Shown: positions 30,776-40,483 of the stretch, piece after piece
How the letters are laid out: every line of letters begins with the position of its first letter
Numbering within the stretch: position 1 is the stretch's first letter
Origin: Mycolicibacterium phocaicum
GTDB taxonomy: Bacteria > Actinomycetota > Actinomycetes > Mycobacteriales > Mycobacteriaceae
Direction: 5' to 3'
Assembly (NCBI RefSeq): GCF_010731115.1
Contig: NZ_AP022616.1
Span: 2,046,001-2,110,000, forward strand
Length of the DNA stretch: 64,000 bases
The notes under the pieces: model-generated
What the model saw: the letters and a program-made list of their open reading frames with translations, nothing else
Databases searched by the model: none
Told to the model about the DNA's origin: nothing
Position numbers and translations under genes: made by a program

Positions 30776-31510
30776 CTAGCCGTCGGTCCGCTGCGACACC
30801 ACACCGGCCTCGGCCAGCCCCTTGAGCATGAGTTCGGCGACCGCGCGGTGCGCCTCGAAATTCCAGTGGATCCCGTCCGGATTCGCCCGGCCGGACATCA
30901 CCTCGTCACCGACTGCGGCCTTGAGGTCGACGATCGGAATCTGCTTGGCGTCGGCCCAATCGGTGATCGCCGAGACCGTGGCGTCGCGCCAGCGGTGCGA
31001 GCTGCCGTAGGTCTCCGCGATGTGCACCGACGGGATGGTCGCCACGAACGGGATGCCGGGGCGGTTGAAATCGATTGCCCCGCGGGTCTCTTCGAGATAT
31101 TCGACCGTCAGGTGCGCCGGCAGCGCAGGCCGGGCAACCGGGGATAGGCGCGGCTGCATCCAGCCATAGCCGTCCCGCACGATGCGGCGCAGCCACGGCG
31201 GCCGCACGTAGCGGATCAGTTCCCGCAGCGCCGTCGGCAACGGCGACGGCAGCGAATCCATGCCGCACGTCGCGAAGATCACCGCACCGGCCTTGGGCAG
31301 GGCCGCCCACGACCGCGGATCCTGCGTCGCGGCCCACCACACGTCGCGACACGTCCAGCCGATGCGGCCGATCAGCTCCAGGTCCCAACCGAGTTGCGAC
31401 GCAACGATGTTGGGCCAGATCCGCGGATCATCCGACGGCAGCCCGCCGGTCGGTCCGTAGTAGGACAACGAGTCGCAGAAGACCAGCAGGACTGGGCGGT
31501 CAGAGGACAT
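30776..31510 (-). CDS. octT: SGNH-type octanoyltransferase of methylglucose lipopolysaccharide synthesis
   Basis: The 244-residue SGNH/GDSL-like protein has [14 protein letters not shown] (the Ser-containing first block, here CDS not GDS), a GMDSLP block, and the terminal [20 protein letters not shown] with the Asp and His of the catalytic triad. The M. tuberculosis orthologue Rv2418c (OctT) octanoylates diglucosylglycerate, an early precursor of methylglucose lipopolysaccharides that regulate fatty acid synthase. The start (ATG 31510) overlaps the gpgP end by 11 bases. Gene order gpgP-octT places two consecutive MGLP steps in one operon. Confidence 0.9.
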   Translation of the reverse strand: MSSDRPVLLVFCDSLSYYGPTGGLPSDDPRIWPNIVASQLGWDLELIGRIGWTCRDVWWAATQDPRSWAALPKAGAVIFATCGMDSLPSPLPTALRELIRYVRPPWLRRIVRDGYGWMQPRLSPVARPALPAHLTVEYLEETRGAIDFNRPGIPFVATIPSVHIAETYGSSHRWRDATVSAITDWADAKQIPIVDLKAAVGDEVMSGRANPDGIHWNFEAHRAVAELMLKGLAEAGVVSQRTDG

Positions 31511-32168
31511 CGTTGGCCACCTGAGCCGAGGCGTTCCACACGTCCAGACGCCACTTCACGGGGTCGTCGTCGGCAAGTCCGGCACTGTGCCCCGACAACT
31601 GCACCCAGCTGGCATTACCCATGCCGCCGAGCACCGGCCAGTTGTCCACGGGCAGCTCCAGCAGGGCCGCGGTCAGCGCGGCGATCAACCCACCGTGCGC
31701 GACGAGCACCACGGGCCGGTCGACCTCGTCGATACCCCATTCGGGCAGCTTGCGCAGCTGCTCGGCCACCACCGGGAGGCTGCGGTTCGCCACATCCACG
31801 CGGCTCTCGCCGTTGTGCGGCGCCCAGCGGGCATCGTCACGCCAGGCCAGCCGCGCGCCGGGCGCAATGTCATCGACCTCGTGATGGGTCAGGCCCTGCC
31901 AGTCGCCCAGGTGTGTCTCGCGCAGTCGCTCGTCGATCGACACCGGCATACCGGCCTGTTCCCCAAGCGTGGTCGCGGTGTCGAGGGCACGGCGCAGATC
32001 CGACGACACGATCACCAGGGGCTGGCGTTTGGCCAGCACCTCGGCCGCCGCCACCGCCTGCGCCCGGCCCAAGTCACTGAGGTCGGTGTCGAGCTGGCCC
32101 TGCATCCGGCTGGTCGCGTTGTATTCCGTCTGGCCGTGACGCAGCAGCAGGAGACGGCGGTTCCTCAC
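31500..32168 (-). CDS. gpgP: Glucosyl-3-phosphoglycerate phosphatase
   Basis: This 222-residue histidine phosphatase-superfamily enzyme has the catalytic RHG motif in [12 protein letters not shown] (phospho-accepting His ~11), [16 protein letters not shown], a second block around [17 protein letters not shown], and the late catalytic His in [18 protein letters not shown]. The M. tuberculosis orthologue Rv2419c removes the phosphate from glucosyl-3-phosphoglycerate to give glucosylglycerate, the entry to methylglucose lipopolysaccharide. The GTG start overlaps the rsfS stop (GTGA). It was once annotated as a phosphoglycerate mutase. Confidence 0.93.
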   Translation of the reverse strand: MRNRRLLLLRHGQTEYNATSRMQGQLDTDLSDLGRAQAVAAAEVLAKRQPLVIVSSDLRRALDTATTLGEQAGMPVSIDERLRETHLGDWQGLTHHEVDDIAPGARLAWRDDARWAPHNGESRVDVANRSLPVVAEQLRKLPEWGIDEVDRPVVLVAHGGLIAALTAALLELPVDNWPVLGGMGNASWVQLSGHSAGLADDDPVKWRLDVWNASAQVANDVL

Positions 32169-32578
32169 TCGCCGTCCCCGTCGGACGCGTCATCACCGTC
32201 GGGGTTCACCGGCAACTCACCATCCAGGTCGACCTCGACCGCCGGGCAGTCCCGCCACAGCCGGTCCAGCGCGTAGTACTCGCGCTCTTCCTGGTGCTGG
32301 ATGTGCACCACGATGTCGACGTAGTCGAGCAGCACCCAGCGGCCCTCGCGGGCGCCTTCGCGACGGGCCGGCTTGTGGCCCGCCCAGCGCATCTTCTCCT
32401 CGACCTCGTCGACGATGGCGTTGACCTGGCGGTCGTTGGACGCGGAAGCGATGACGAAGTAGTCGGTGATCACCAACTGATCCGAGACGTCGATGACGCT
32501 GATGTTCTCGCCGAGCTTGGCGGACGCCGCGCGCGCGGCGACGGTCGCCATGCTGAGGGCTTCGGGGGTGGCGGTCAT
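32165..32578 (-). CDS. rsfS: Ribosome silencing factor
   Basis: The 137-residue protein has the RsfS/DUF143 core: [78 protein letters not shown]. RsfS binds ribosomal protein L14 on the large subunit and blocks joining with the small subunit during starvation. An acidic tail follows ([19 protein letters not shown]). It overlaps nadD upstream and gpgP downstream by four bases each, the usual actinobacterial order. Confidence 0.96.
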   Translation of the reverse strand: MTATPEALSMATVAARAASAKLGENISVIDVSDQLVITDYFVIASASNDRQVNAIVDEVEEKMRWAGHKPARREGAREGRWVLLDYVDIVVHIQHQEEREYYALDRLWRDCPAVEVDLDGELPVNPDGDDASDGDGE

Positions 32579-33216
32579 GAACTCTCCTGCTTGTTCCTGG
32601 CATTGTCGCGGGCCTGGTAGAGCCCACGTTTGGATACGTATTGGACGACGCCGTCGGGCACCAGGTACCAGATGGGCCGGTTGGCCTGGGCGCGGCGACG
32701 GCAGTCGCTCGACGAGATGGCCAGCGCGGGCACCTCGACCAGCGTCAGGGCGTCGGCCGGCAGTTCTTTCTGCGCTTCCTCGATGTGCTTGCCGTCCAGC
32801 TCGTAGCCGGGCCGGCTGACCCCGATGAACCGGGCCGTGGAGAACAGCTCCTCCCAGTTCTGCCAGGACAGGATCGAGGCCAGCGCATCGGCGCCGGTGA
32901 TGAAGAACAGGTCGGTGTCCGGGTTCTGTCTGGCCAGGTCGCGCAGGGTGTCCTTGGTGTAGGTGGGGCCGCCCCGGTCGATGTCGACGCGGCTCACCGA
33001 GAACCGCGGGTTGGCAGCCGTCGCGATGACCGTCATCAGGTACCGGTCCTCGGCGGCGGTGACGTGCCGATCGCGCTTCTGCCAGGGCTGCCCGGTCGGC
33101 ACGAAGATCACTTCGTCAAGCTCGAACAGGTCGGCCACCTCGCTGGCCGCGACGAGGTGTCCATGGTGAATGGGATCGAACGTCCCACCCATCACTCCCA
33201 GCCTGCGTCGAGTCAC
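32575..33216 (-). CDS. nadD: Nicotinate-nucleotide adenylyltransferase
   Basis: The 213-residue enzyme begins [24 protein letters not shown], containing the nucleotidyltransferase GxFDPxHxGH motif, and ends with the ISSSDCRRR variant of the family's ISSTxxR motif. It adenylates nicotinate mononucleotide to form deamido-NAD, the step before NadE, which is also in this window (42102-44144). It starts the operon nadD-rsfS-gpgP-octT-degV with four-base overlaps. Confidence 0.96.
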   Translation of the reverse strand: MTRRRLGVMGGTFDPIHHGHLVAASEVADLFELDEVIFVPTGQPWQKRDRHVTAAEDRYLMTVIATAANPRFSVSRVDIDRGGPTYTKDTLRDLARQNPDTDLFFITGADALASILSWQNWEELFSTARFIGVSRPGYELDGKHIEEAQKELPADALTLVEVPALAISSSDCRRRAQANRPIWYLVPDGVVQYVSKRGLYQARDNARNKQESS

Positions 33217-33271
33217 GATTGGCCAGCTTACGGCAGTGTTCGGAGCTAACCCGGGGGCAGGACCTCGGCGG

Positions 33272-34714
33272 CTAGACCGGCAGCAGGTTGTCGATCACCG
33301 ACGCGAGCTGCTTGGCGGACCGGCATTCGTGCATGGTGATGACGTCCTGGTACTTGGCCGTCGCCGAGTCGCCGCTGCCCCACAGGTGCTTGGGCTCGGG
33401 GTTGAGCCAGTGCGCGTGCCGGCTGGCGCTGACCATGTGCGCCAGCAGGTCGGCCTGCGGGTTGCGGTAGTTGTTGCGGCCGTCGCCGAGCACCAGCAGG
33501 GCCGTGCGGGGCGAGAGCGCATTGGGCCACTTGTCCATGAACGAGACGAAGGCGTGGCCGTAGTCGGAGTGCCCGTCCCGGGTGTAGACGGCGGCCTCGC
33601 GGGTGATCTTCTGCACCGCGACGGCCAGGTCGGCGTCCGGCCCGAACAGCTCGGTGACCTCGTCGGTGGTGTCGATGAAGGCGAAGACGCGCACCCGCGA
33701 GAACTGCTGGCGCAGGGCATGCACCAGCATCAGGGTGAAGTGGCTGAAGCCCGCGACGGAGCCGGAGACGTCGCACAGCACCACGAGCTCGGGACGGGCC
33801 GGGTGCGGTTTCTTGAGCACGACGTCGATGGGCACGCCGCCCGTGGACATCGACTTGCGCAGCGTCTTGCGCAGGTCGATCTGCCCGGCATGCGAACGAC
33901 GCCGACGCGCGGCGAGGCGGGTGGCCAGCGTACGGGACAGGGGCGCAACAACATTGCGCATCTGGCGCAGCTGATCACCTGAAGCCCTGAGGAATTCGAC
34001 GTTCTCGGCGAGCTGCGGGATGCCGTAGGTCTGCACGTGGTCGCGGCCGATCTGCTCGGCCGTGCGCCGCTTGGTCTCGGACTCGACCATGTGCCGCAGC
34101 TGCGAAATACGCTTGGCCGCCATCGCTTTGGCGATCTGTTCCTGCGTGGGCGTGGGCTCGTCGCCATACGGCGCCAGCAAGCCGGCCAGGAGCTTGCCCT
34201 CGAGTTGGTCCAGCCCCATGGCTTTGAGCGCCTGATACGACGAGTACGACGGACCGCGGCTCGAGTTGTACTTGCCGTAGGCATCGACGATCTGCGCGAT
34301 CATCGCCATCAGGCGGTCGTCCAAGTTGGCCATGTCGGCGTCGGACAGCAGGTCGATGAGTGCCGAGCGCATGCCCTCGACGTCCTCGGGCGGAATCCGG
34401 TCGGGCCGGTTCTCCGGGTCCTCCTCGTCGTCGAGTTCCAACACGGCCCGGTCTCCCATGGCCGCGGGGAACCACAGATCGAACAGCGCGTTGTAGGTCT
34501 CGCGGTGGTCGGGCCGGCGCAATACGGCGCACGCCAGGCCTTCGCGCAGCACCATGCGGTCACCCAGCCCCAGGGTGGCCATCACCCGACCGGCATCGAC
34601 GGTCTCCGACGGCCCGACGTTGATGCCCACCTTGCGCAGGGCTTCGACGAACCCCACGAGGTGGCCTGGAATGCCTTGCGGGGCAAGCGGTTGTGCGGGG
34701 GTTCGTCCAGTCAT
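33272..34714 (-). CDS. VWA-domain (CoxE-like) protein (Rv2425c type)
   Basis: The 480-residue protein has an alpha-helical N-terminal half (~1-290) and a C-terminal von Willebrand A domain with a complete metal-site motif, [24 protein letters not shown] (DxSxS), then [15 protein letters not shown] and [21 protein letters not shown]. CoxE-like VWA proteins act with MoxR ATPases as chaperone pairs that mature metalloenzymes or remodel complexes. The MoxR partner gene lies eight bases upstream in the same operon. The client here is not indicated by the surroundings. Confidence 0.9.
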   Translation of the reverse strand: MTGRTPAQPLAPQGIPGHLVGFVEALRKVGINVGPSETVDAGRVMATLGLGDRMVLREGLACAVLRRPDHRETYNALFDLWFPAAMGDRAVLELDDEEDPENRPDRIPPEDVEGMRSALIDLLSDADMANLDDRLMAMIAQIVDAYGKYNSSRGPSYSSYQALKAMGLDQLEGKLLAGLLAPYGDEPTPTQEQIAKAMAAKRISQLRHMVESETKRRTAEQIGRDHVQTYGIPQLAENVEFLRASGDQLRQMRNVVAPLSRTLATRLAARRRRSHAGQIDLRKTLRKSMSTGGVPIDVVLKKPHPARPELVVLCDVSGSVAGFSHFTLMLVHALRQQFSRVRVFAFIDTTDEVTELFGPDADLAVAVQKITREAAVYTRDGHSDYGHAFVSFMDKWPNALSPRTALLVLGDGRNNYRNPQADLLAHMVSASRHAHWLNPEPKHLWGSGDSATAKYQDVITMHECRSAKQLASVIDNLLPV

Positions 34715-34722
34715 GGCGAGCC

Positions 34723-35604
34723 CTAGTTCAGCTTCAGCTCACCGGCAGCGCGCTGCTGGTCGGACTGGTGCTTGAGCACCACGCCCAGCGTGGCGGCGAT
34801 CATCGCGTCGTCGAGGGTGTCCATACCCAGCGCCAGGACCGTGCGGCCCCAGTCGATGGTCTCGGCGACCGACGGCAACTTCTTGAGCTGCATGCCGCGC
34901 AGCACCCCGATGATGCGGACCAGCTCGTCGGCGATCTTCTCCGGCAGCTCGGGCACCCGGGACAGCAGGATGCGCCGCTCCAGATCGGGGTCGGGGAAAT
35001 CGATGTGCAGGAACAGGCAGCGCCGCTTGAGCGCCTCGGACAGCTCGCGCGTGGCGTTCGAGGTCAGCACCACCAGCGGCGTCTGCTGCGCCTTGATCGT
35101 GCCGAGTTCGGGCACGGTGACGGCGAAGTCGGACAGGATCTCCAGCAGCAGGCCTTCGATCTCGATGTCGGCCTTGTCGGTCTCGTCGATCAGCAGCACG
35201 GTGGGCTCGGTGCGGCGGATTGCCGTCAGCAGCGGGCGGCTCAGCAGGAATTCCTCGCTGAAGACGTCCATCTTGGTCTGGTCCCAGTCGCCAGACTGCT
35301 GACCGGACTGAATCCGGAGGATCTGCTTGGCGTGATTCCACTCGTACAGCGCACGGGCCTCGTCGACGCCCTCGTAGCACTGCAGCCGCACGAGCTCCGA
35401 ACCGGTGCACTGGGCGATGGCCCGCGCCAGTTCGGTCTTGCCGACGCCCGCCGGCCCTTCGATCAGCAGCGGTTTACCCAGCCGGTCGGCCAGGAAAACC
35501 GCTGTGGCCGTTGCGGTGTCGGGCAGATATCCGGTTTCGGCGAGCCTCTTGGCGACGTCATCGATATCCGCGAACAGCGGCACCGAACGAGCGGGTGTAC
35601 TCAA
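34723..35604 (-). CDS. MoxR-type AAA+ ATPase (Rv2426c type)
   Basis: The 293-residue protein has Walker A GPAGVGKTELARAIA (~54-68), Walker B VLLIDETDKADIE, sensor 1 TSNATRELSEALKRRC and an arginine-rich sensor region DPDLERRILLSRVPEL. It falls in the MoxR group, which works with VWA proteins such as the one encoded eight bases downstream, using ATP to insert or remove cofactors or to unfold partners. It lies 12 bases downstream of proA and is probably co-transcribed with it. Confidence 0.92.
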   Translation of the reverse strand: MSTPARSVPLFADIDDVAKRLAETGYLPDTATATAVFLADRLGKPLLIEGPAGVGKTELARAIAQCTGSELVRLQCYEGVDEARALYEWNHAKQILRIQSGQQSGDWDQTKMDVFSEEFLLSRPLLTAIRRTEPTVLLIDETDKADIEIEGLLLEILSDFAVTVPELGTIKAQQTPLVVLTSNATRELSEALKRRCLFLHIDFPDPDLERRILLSRVPELPEKIADELVRIIGVLRGMQLKKLPSVAETIDWGRTVLALGMDTLDDAMIAATLGVVLKHQSDQQRAAGELKLN

Positions 35605-35616
35605 GTTCTTCTCCTC

Positions 35617-36864
35617 TTACACAGGCCGGGTCTGGCCGTCGCCCCACACGATCCATTTGGTGGATGTCAGTTCCGGCAGCCCCATCGGACCGCGCGCGTG
35701 CAGCTTCTGGGTCGAGATGCCGATCTCGGCGCCGAAGCCGAACTGCTCACCGTCGGTGAAGGCCGTCGACGCGTTGACCATCACCGCGGCGGCGTCCACC
35801 TGTTCGGAGAACCGCTGGGCCGCAGCAAGATTGGTGGTGACGATGGCCTCGGTGTGCCCGGTGCCGTACTCGTTGACGTGCGCGATGGCGCCGTCGACCC
35901 CGTCGACCACGGCCACCGCCATGTCCAGCGACAGGAACTCGGCGCGCAGCTCGTCCTCGCTCGGGTCCAGGTGCACCGTCACCCCGGCGTCCTGCAGCGC
36001 GGTCACCAGCCGCGGCAGCGCGGTGTCGGCTATGGCCCGGTCCACCAGCAGGGTCTCGGCCGAATTGCACACGCTGGGGCGGCGGGTCTTGGAGTTCAGC
36101 AGGATGCTCTCGGCCATGTCGAGATCAGCGGCTTCGTGGACGTAGACGTGGCAGTTGCCGACGCCCGTCTCGATGGTCGGCACGGTGGCGTCGCGCACCA
36201 CGGCGTCGATCAGGCCGGCACCGCCGCGCGGGATCACCACGTCGACCAGACCGCGAGCCTGGATGAGGTGAGTGACGCTGGCGCGGTCCTCGCTGGGCAG
36301 CAGCTGCACCGCGTCCTCGGGCAGCCCCTCGGCCGCCAGGGCCGCCCGCAGCGCGGTGACCAGAGCCTCGTTCGACCGGACCGCCGACGAGCTGCCGCGC
36401 AGCAGCGCCGCGTTGCCCGACTTGAGGGCGAGGCCGAAGGCGTCGACCGTCACGTTGGGCCGGCTCTCGTAGACCATGCCAACGACGCCCAGCGGTACCC
36501 GCTGCTGACGGAGCTGCAGGCCGTTGGGCAGCGTGCTGCCGCGCAGCACCTCACCGACGGGGTCCGGCAGCCCCGCGACCTGCCGCAATCCGGCGGCGAT
36601 GCCGTCGAGCCGTTGCGGGTTCAGGGCCAGCCGGTCGATCATCGCCTCGGCGGTACCCGCGGCGCGCGCGGTCTCGATGTCCTCGGCATTGGCGGCGAGC
36701 ACCGCGTCCGCGGCGGCCAGTACGGCATCTGCGGCGGCGTGCAGCGCGCGGTTCTTGGCTTGAGTGGTCAGTGTCGCCAGCACGCGCGACGCGACGCGGG
36801 CCCGCCGGGCGGCGTCATGCACCTGCTGGCGAAGATCGGTGTCCGTAGCTGCGTGCACACTCAT
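35617..36864 (-). CDS. proA: Gamma-glutamyl phosphate reductase
   Basis: The 415-residue enzyme is an aldehyde dehydrogenase-superfamily member of the proline pathway; it reduces gamma-glutamyl phosphate with NADPH to glutamate semialdehyde. Characteristic sequences are [42 protein letters not shown], and the catalytic Cys in [20 protein letters not shown]. Its partner kinase gene proB lies about 10 kb away at 47084, not in the same operon, as is usual in mycobacteria. The N-terminus contains a duplicated AADAVLA motif. Confidence 0.97.
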   Translation of the reverse strand: MSVHAATDTDLRQQVHDAARRARVASRVLATLTTQAKNRALHAAADAVLAAADAVLAANAEDIETARAAGTAEAMIDRLALNPQRLDGIAAGLRQVAGLPDPVGEVLRGSTLPNGLQLRQQRVPLGVVGMVYESRPNVTVDAFGLALKSGNAALLRGSSSAVRSNEALVTALRAALAAEGLPEDAVQLLPSEDRASVTHLIQARGLVDVVIPRGGAGLIDAVVRDATVPTIETGVGNCHVYVHEAADLDMAESILLNSKTRRPSVCNSAETLLVDRAIADTALPRLVTALQDAGVTVHLDPSEDELRAEFLSLDMAVAVVDGVDGAIAHVNEYGTGHTEAIVTTNLAAAQRFSEQVDAAAVMVNASTAFTDGEQFGFGAEIGISTQKLHARGPMGLPELTSTKWIVWGDGQTRPV

Positions 36865-36920
36865 TAACCCAGGGTAACGAGGTATCTGCGGTTCAGCCCG
36901 GTCGGGGCTACCGTGGCCGG

Positions 36921-37787
36921 GTGACTCGGATCACCGTCGTGGGCAGCGTCAACATGGATCTGGTGTTCGGCCTCGCCGACCTGCCGCGACCGGGGCAGAC
37001 GGTGCTGGCGTCGGCGCTGCATTCCGAGCCCGGCGGCAAGGGCGGCAATCAGGCCGTGGCCGCGGCACGGGCGGGTGCCGATGTGCAGTTGGTCGCCGCG
37101 CTCGGGGCCGACGCCGCCGGCGATGTGTTGCGAAAGCATCTGCAGGACAACGGTGTCGGCCTGGTCGGCGCAGTCAGCCTGCCGGTCCCCAGCGGCACCG
37201 CGGCCATCATGGTCGGCGACAACGCCGAGAACATGATCGTGGTGGCGGCGGGCGCCAACGCGCACCTGACCCTGGACTCCGCGCACGTTCGCGCGGTCGT
37301 CGCCGACTGCGATGTGCTGTTGCTGCAGCTGGAGATCCCAACGGCCACCGCGTTGGCGGCGGCGCGGCTGGCGAAGGACAGTGGTGCCACGGTGGTGCTC
37401 AACGCCTCGCCGCCCGGCGCCGATCCGCACGTGCTCGGCGAGCTGGCCGGCGTCACCGACGTGGTGATCGTCAACGAAACCGAAGCGGCCCAATGGCATT
37501 GGGCCGTCCCGCATCTGGTCATCACGCGCGGCGCCGACGGGGCGGTGCACCGCACGCCCGCGGGTGAGACGTCCGTCGCGGCACCCGCGGTCGAGGCGAT
37601 CGACACCACGGGCGCCGGTGACGTCTTCGCCGGCGTCCTGGCCGCGGGTTGGACCGCGGACCCCGCCCATGCGCTCCGGCGGGCGGTGACGGCGGGTGCG
37701 CTGGCGACCCTGGTTCCCGGTGCCGGCAACTGCGCACCGCGTGACGAGGCCATCGAGGACGCGCTGGAGAGCGGCGTGGACAACTGA
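36921..37787 (+). CDS. rbsK: Ribokinase (PfkB family sugar kinase)
   Basis: The 288-residue protein starts [27 protein letters not shown], with the PfkB first signature [15 protein letters not shown], and the C-terminal signature [16 protein letters not shown] holding the catalytic Asp. Ribokinase phosphorylates D-ribose at O5 with ATP. The GTG at 36921 follows TACCGT with a six-base gap, consistent with a leaderless transcript. The M. tuberculosis orthologue is Rv2436. No ribose transporter lies next to it. Confidence 0.88.
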   Translation: MTRITVVGSVNMDLVFGLADLPRPGQTVLASALHSEPGGKGGNQAVAAARAGADVQLVAALGADAAGDVLRKHLQDNGVGLVGAVSLPVPSGTAAIMVGDNAENMIVVAAGANAHLTLDSAHVRAVVADCDVLLLQLEIPTATALAAARLAKDSGATVVLNASPPGADPHVLGELAGVTDVVIVNETEAAQWHWAVPHLVITRGADGAVHRTPAGETSVAAPAVEAIDTTGAGDVFAGVLAAGWTADPAHALRRAVTAGALATLVPGAGNCAPRDEAIEDALESGVDN

Positions 37788-37847
37788 TGCGCAGATCTAC
37801 GCCAGTTGGCCGATGATCTGCTGGCCAAGTCGCCGGATAGTCAATGC

Positions 37848-39099
37848 ATGACCATCGCAAGCGGTATTCCGAGCGTCTTCGACGTCGCGCTTCCGACCAT
37901 CGACTATTCGGGCGCGCACGGCCCGGACGAAGCGCAGGCGATCCTCGCGCCCGCGCGTGCACAGTCGCCGATCGCGATCGGGCCGCACGGACCGGAGGTA
38001 CTGACCTAATGACCTGGCCCACGAGGTGCTGCGGGACCCGCGCTTCCGGATTCCCCAGGGCATGTTCCTCGTCGCGCAGGGCATCACGTCGGGTCCGGTG
38101 TGGGACCGGGTCAGCTCGTCGATCATCAGCATCGACGGTCCCGAGCACACCCGACTGCGTCGACTGATTGCCACCGCTTTCAGCCGCCGCGCCATCGAAC
38201 GCTTGCACACCACGGTCATCGACGTCGTCAGCGACCTGATCGACCGCCAGGTGGCGCGCGGCCACTGCGACGTCGTGACCGACATCGCGCGGCAGTACCC
38301 GACCCCGGTCATCTGCGCGCTGCTCGGCGCCCCAGCCGAGGACTGGGAGCAATTGTCGTTCTGGGTCGACGATTTCATGCACGCGTTCGACTGGCATGTC
38401 GCCGAACACGAGGCCGCGATCCTGACCGCCTGGCAGGCCCTCGACGACTACATCGACGACATGGTGGCCCGTCGCCGCGACCACCTCACCGACGATCTCC
38501 TCTCGGACCTCATCCGCGCCGAGGAGGACGGCGACCGGCTCAGCGCCGATGAACTGCGGATGCTCTCGACCGGCCTGCTGGCGGCCGGCACCGATACCAC
38601 TCGCAACCAGGTTGCCGCCTCGGTACAGGTGTTGTGCGAGCACCCCGATCAGTGGGCCTTGCTGGGTACACATCCCGACCTGGCCGACCGTGCCGTCGAA
38701 GAGACCATGCGGCACTCGCCCATCGTGATCAGCTCGCTGCGAATGGCCCGCGAAGATGTCGAACTTGCTGGAATGCTCATCCCCGCAGGAACTTTCCTGC
38801 AGGTGAACACCGGAGCAGCCAACCGCGACCCCGCCGTGTACGACGACCCAGACCGTCTCGACATCACCCGTGCGGGCGCCCCGGCGATGCAGACCTTCGG
38901 GGCCGGGATGCACTACTGCCTCGGCGTGCACCTGGCCAAGATGGAGCTCGCCGAAGCGCTCGCCCTGATGACGCAGCGCATGCCGAACGCAAGGGTGACC
39001 GGGCCGGTGCCGTGGAAGCCGTTGGTGGGCTTGAGCGGACCCATCACGCTGCCCATCGCCTTCGACCCGGTTGATGGATCATTGCGGGCGGCCTCCTGA
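37848..39099 (+). pseudogene. Cytochrome P450 split by a one-base frameshift
   Basis: The N-terminal part (37848-38009) reads MTIASGIPSVFDVALPTIDY...GPHGPEVLT and ends at TAA (38007-38009). The P450 frame resumes at 38011 as DLAHEVLRDPRFRIPQGMFLVAQG and continues without stops to 39099. Removing one base from TAAT at 38007-38010 gives ...EVLTYDLAHEVLRDPRF, a normal P450 sequence. The rest is intact: I-helix LAAGTDTTRNQ, the ExxR pair EETMR, and the heme loop FGAGMHYCLGVHLAK with the axial Cys. It is either a recent pseudogene or a sequencing error. A protein started at the GTG at 38026 would lack the first ~60 residues and probably not fold. Substrate and CYP family are unassigned. Confidence 0.88.
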
Positions 39100-39213
39100 G
39101 CGAGCCGCCCGCACGCGTCGACTGAACGCGCCATCGCCCGAAATCCGCGCACCGGTTCCACTTCAGCAAATACTGCGGGTTTACCCTGGGTGGCCCTAGA
39201 ATCTGACGTTCAA

Positions 39214-40377
39214 ATGGACGGCCACAAGGGAATCGCGGTGTCACGGCGATTCTTCGTGCTCACGATCGCCATCGCCGCCATCTATGTGCCGCTCGCACTC
39301 AATTACACCTGGCCACTTTTCACGCCCGGCTTGTCGCGTTGGCAGGACGTCGTAAACTCCGCGATCAACGGCGATGGCTACGCCCTCGGAAACGGGTCGG
39401 TCGAATCGGTTCGTCATGGCGCCTACGCCGAGCATCGCGTGGTCCTCATGGTGCACACCACCCTGGCCGGACTTGCCTTGACGCTCGGGCTGTTTCAGTT
39501 CTCGTCACGACTGCGCACCCGCTGGCCGGCCGTACACCGCTGGATCGGCCGCGGCTATCTCGCACTGATGTCCGTCAGCATGCTGACCGCGTTGGTGTTC
39601 CTATACCTCACGCCGCCGGCACAGCATTTCATCGGGCCGGCATTCGAAACGCAGTTGCGCGCCTTGGCAATCGGCACGCTCGGCAGCGCGTGGTACGCGG
39701 TCTACGCGATCCGCCGCCGCGACGTGATCACACACCAGGCCTGGATGACCTACGGCATTGCTCTCATGATGACGGCGCCGTTGCTGCGCGTCATCTGGAT
39801 CGGGATACAACCGCTTATCCCGCAACACGATCTGCTGACCAACATCGGCGTGGGTTCCATCATCCTCGGTGTCGCCGCGCCCGGTAGCGCGGTGTTCGCG
39901 TTCATGCTGACCAAGCAGGCGACGCCGGAGGCCGGCGTTCGTTCCGTCCCGACGTGGACGTACGGTGCGGCGGTCGCGTTGGCCGTTGTCGGCTCGCTGG
40001 CCTACACCGCGCTGGTCCTCCGATTGCCGGCGCCGATCCCGCACGGCCTCGTGCTTTTTCATCTGGTGCCCGCCTGGATCACCATCGCGATCGCCGCGCG
40101 CGGGGTGGTCCGTGCGCGCACCGCGGGCGACGCGGCACGCGAACGGCAGTGGCGCTGGCTCCTGTGGGGTTTCGCCGCCGCGCCCACCGCTGCGAGCTTG
40201 TACGCGCAGATCGTGCCGCCCGCCTTCACCACGGCCGACGCCGTCCTCGCCGGCGGCATGGACGGCCCGGTCATCCCGATCACCGTCGCCTTCGCGTTGG
40301 TGGTGCATGCGGCCGCGCGGTCGCAGCGTCGGACCGACGACGACCTCGATGAGCCGAACGTGCTGGCCGCCGCCTGA
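39214..40377 (+). CDS. DUF2306 polytopic membrane protein
   Basis: The 387-residue protein has about nine hydrophobic segments, starting RRFFVLTIAIAAIYVPLALNY. The DUF2306 core is visible: HRVVLMVHTTLAGLALTLGLFQF, RWPAVHRWIGRGYLALMSVSM and RRRDVITHQAWMTYGIALM, with conserved His residues (HTT, HRW, HQAW) that may bind heme or metal. Function is unestablished; some relatives are annotated as cytochrome-b561-like. The ATG at 39214 is preferred; a GTG at 39190 is an alternative but lies just after TACCCT and overlaps a TAGAAT box. Confidence 0.78.
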   Translation: MDGHKGIAVSRRFFVLTIAIAAIYVPLALNYTWPLFTPGLSRWQDVVNSAINGDGYALGNGSVESVRHGAYAEHRVVLMVHTTLAGLALTLGLFQFSSRLRTRWPAVHRWIGRGYLALMSVSMLTALVFLYLTPPAQHFIGPAFETQLRALAIGTLGSAWYAVYAIRRRDVITHQAWMTYGIALMMTAPLLRVIWIGIQPLIPQHDLLTNIGVGSIILGVAAPGSAVFAFMLTKQATPEAGVRSVPTWTYGAAVALAVVGSLAYTALVLRLPAPIPHGLVLFHLVPAWITIAIAARGVVRARTAGDAARERQWRWLLWGFAAAPTAASLYAQIVPPAFTTADAVLAGGMDGPVIPITVAFALVVHAAARSQRRTDDDLDEPNVLAAA

Positions 40378-40397
40378 GCGCGTCCGCCTCGGCAAGT

Positions 40398-40424
40398 TAT
40401 CCACAGAACGCGATTCATCCACAG
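40398..40424 (+). promoter_or_regulatory. 27-bp ATCCACAG-repeat element upstream of the DUF222 gene
   Basis: It reads TATCCACAG, AACGCGATT, CATCCACAG. It matches the element before comEA (21595-21621) at 26 of 27 bases in the same orientation. Extended by one base on the left it contains TTATCCACA, a perfect E. coli-type DnaA box. Confidence 0.6.
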
Positions 40425-40467
40425 TCGGTGCCTGCCAGGAAGATTGAAGCAGTAAACGCCGCTAGAA

Positions 40468-40483
40468 TCGAAAGCATGTTCGA
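40468..40483 (+). promoter_or_regulatory. LexA (SOS) box over the transcription/translation start
   Basis: TCGAAAGCATGTTCGA matches the mycobacterial LexA consensus TCGAAC-N4-GTTCGA with one mismatch. It shares a base with the -10 box TAGAAT (40463-40468) and contains the ATG at 40476. With seven bases between the -10 and the ATG, the transcript is probably leaderless, so LexA bound here would block the polymerase directly. Confidence 0.75.
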
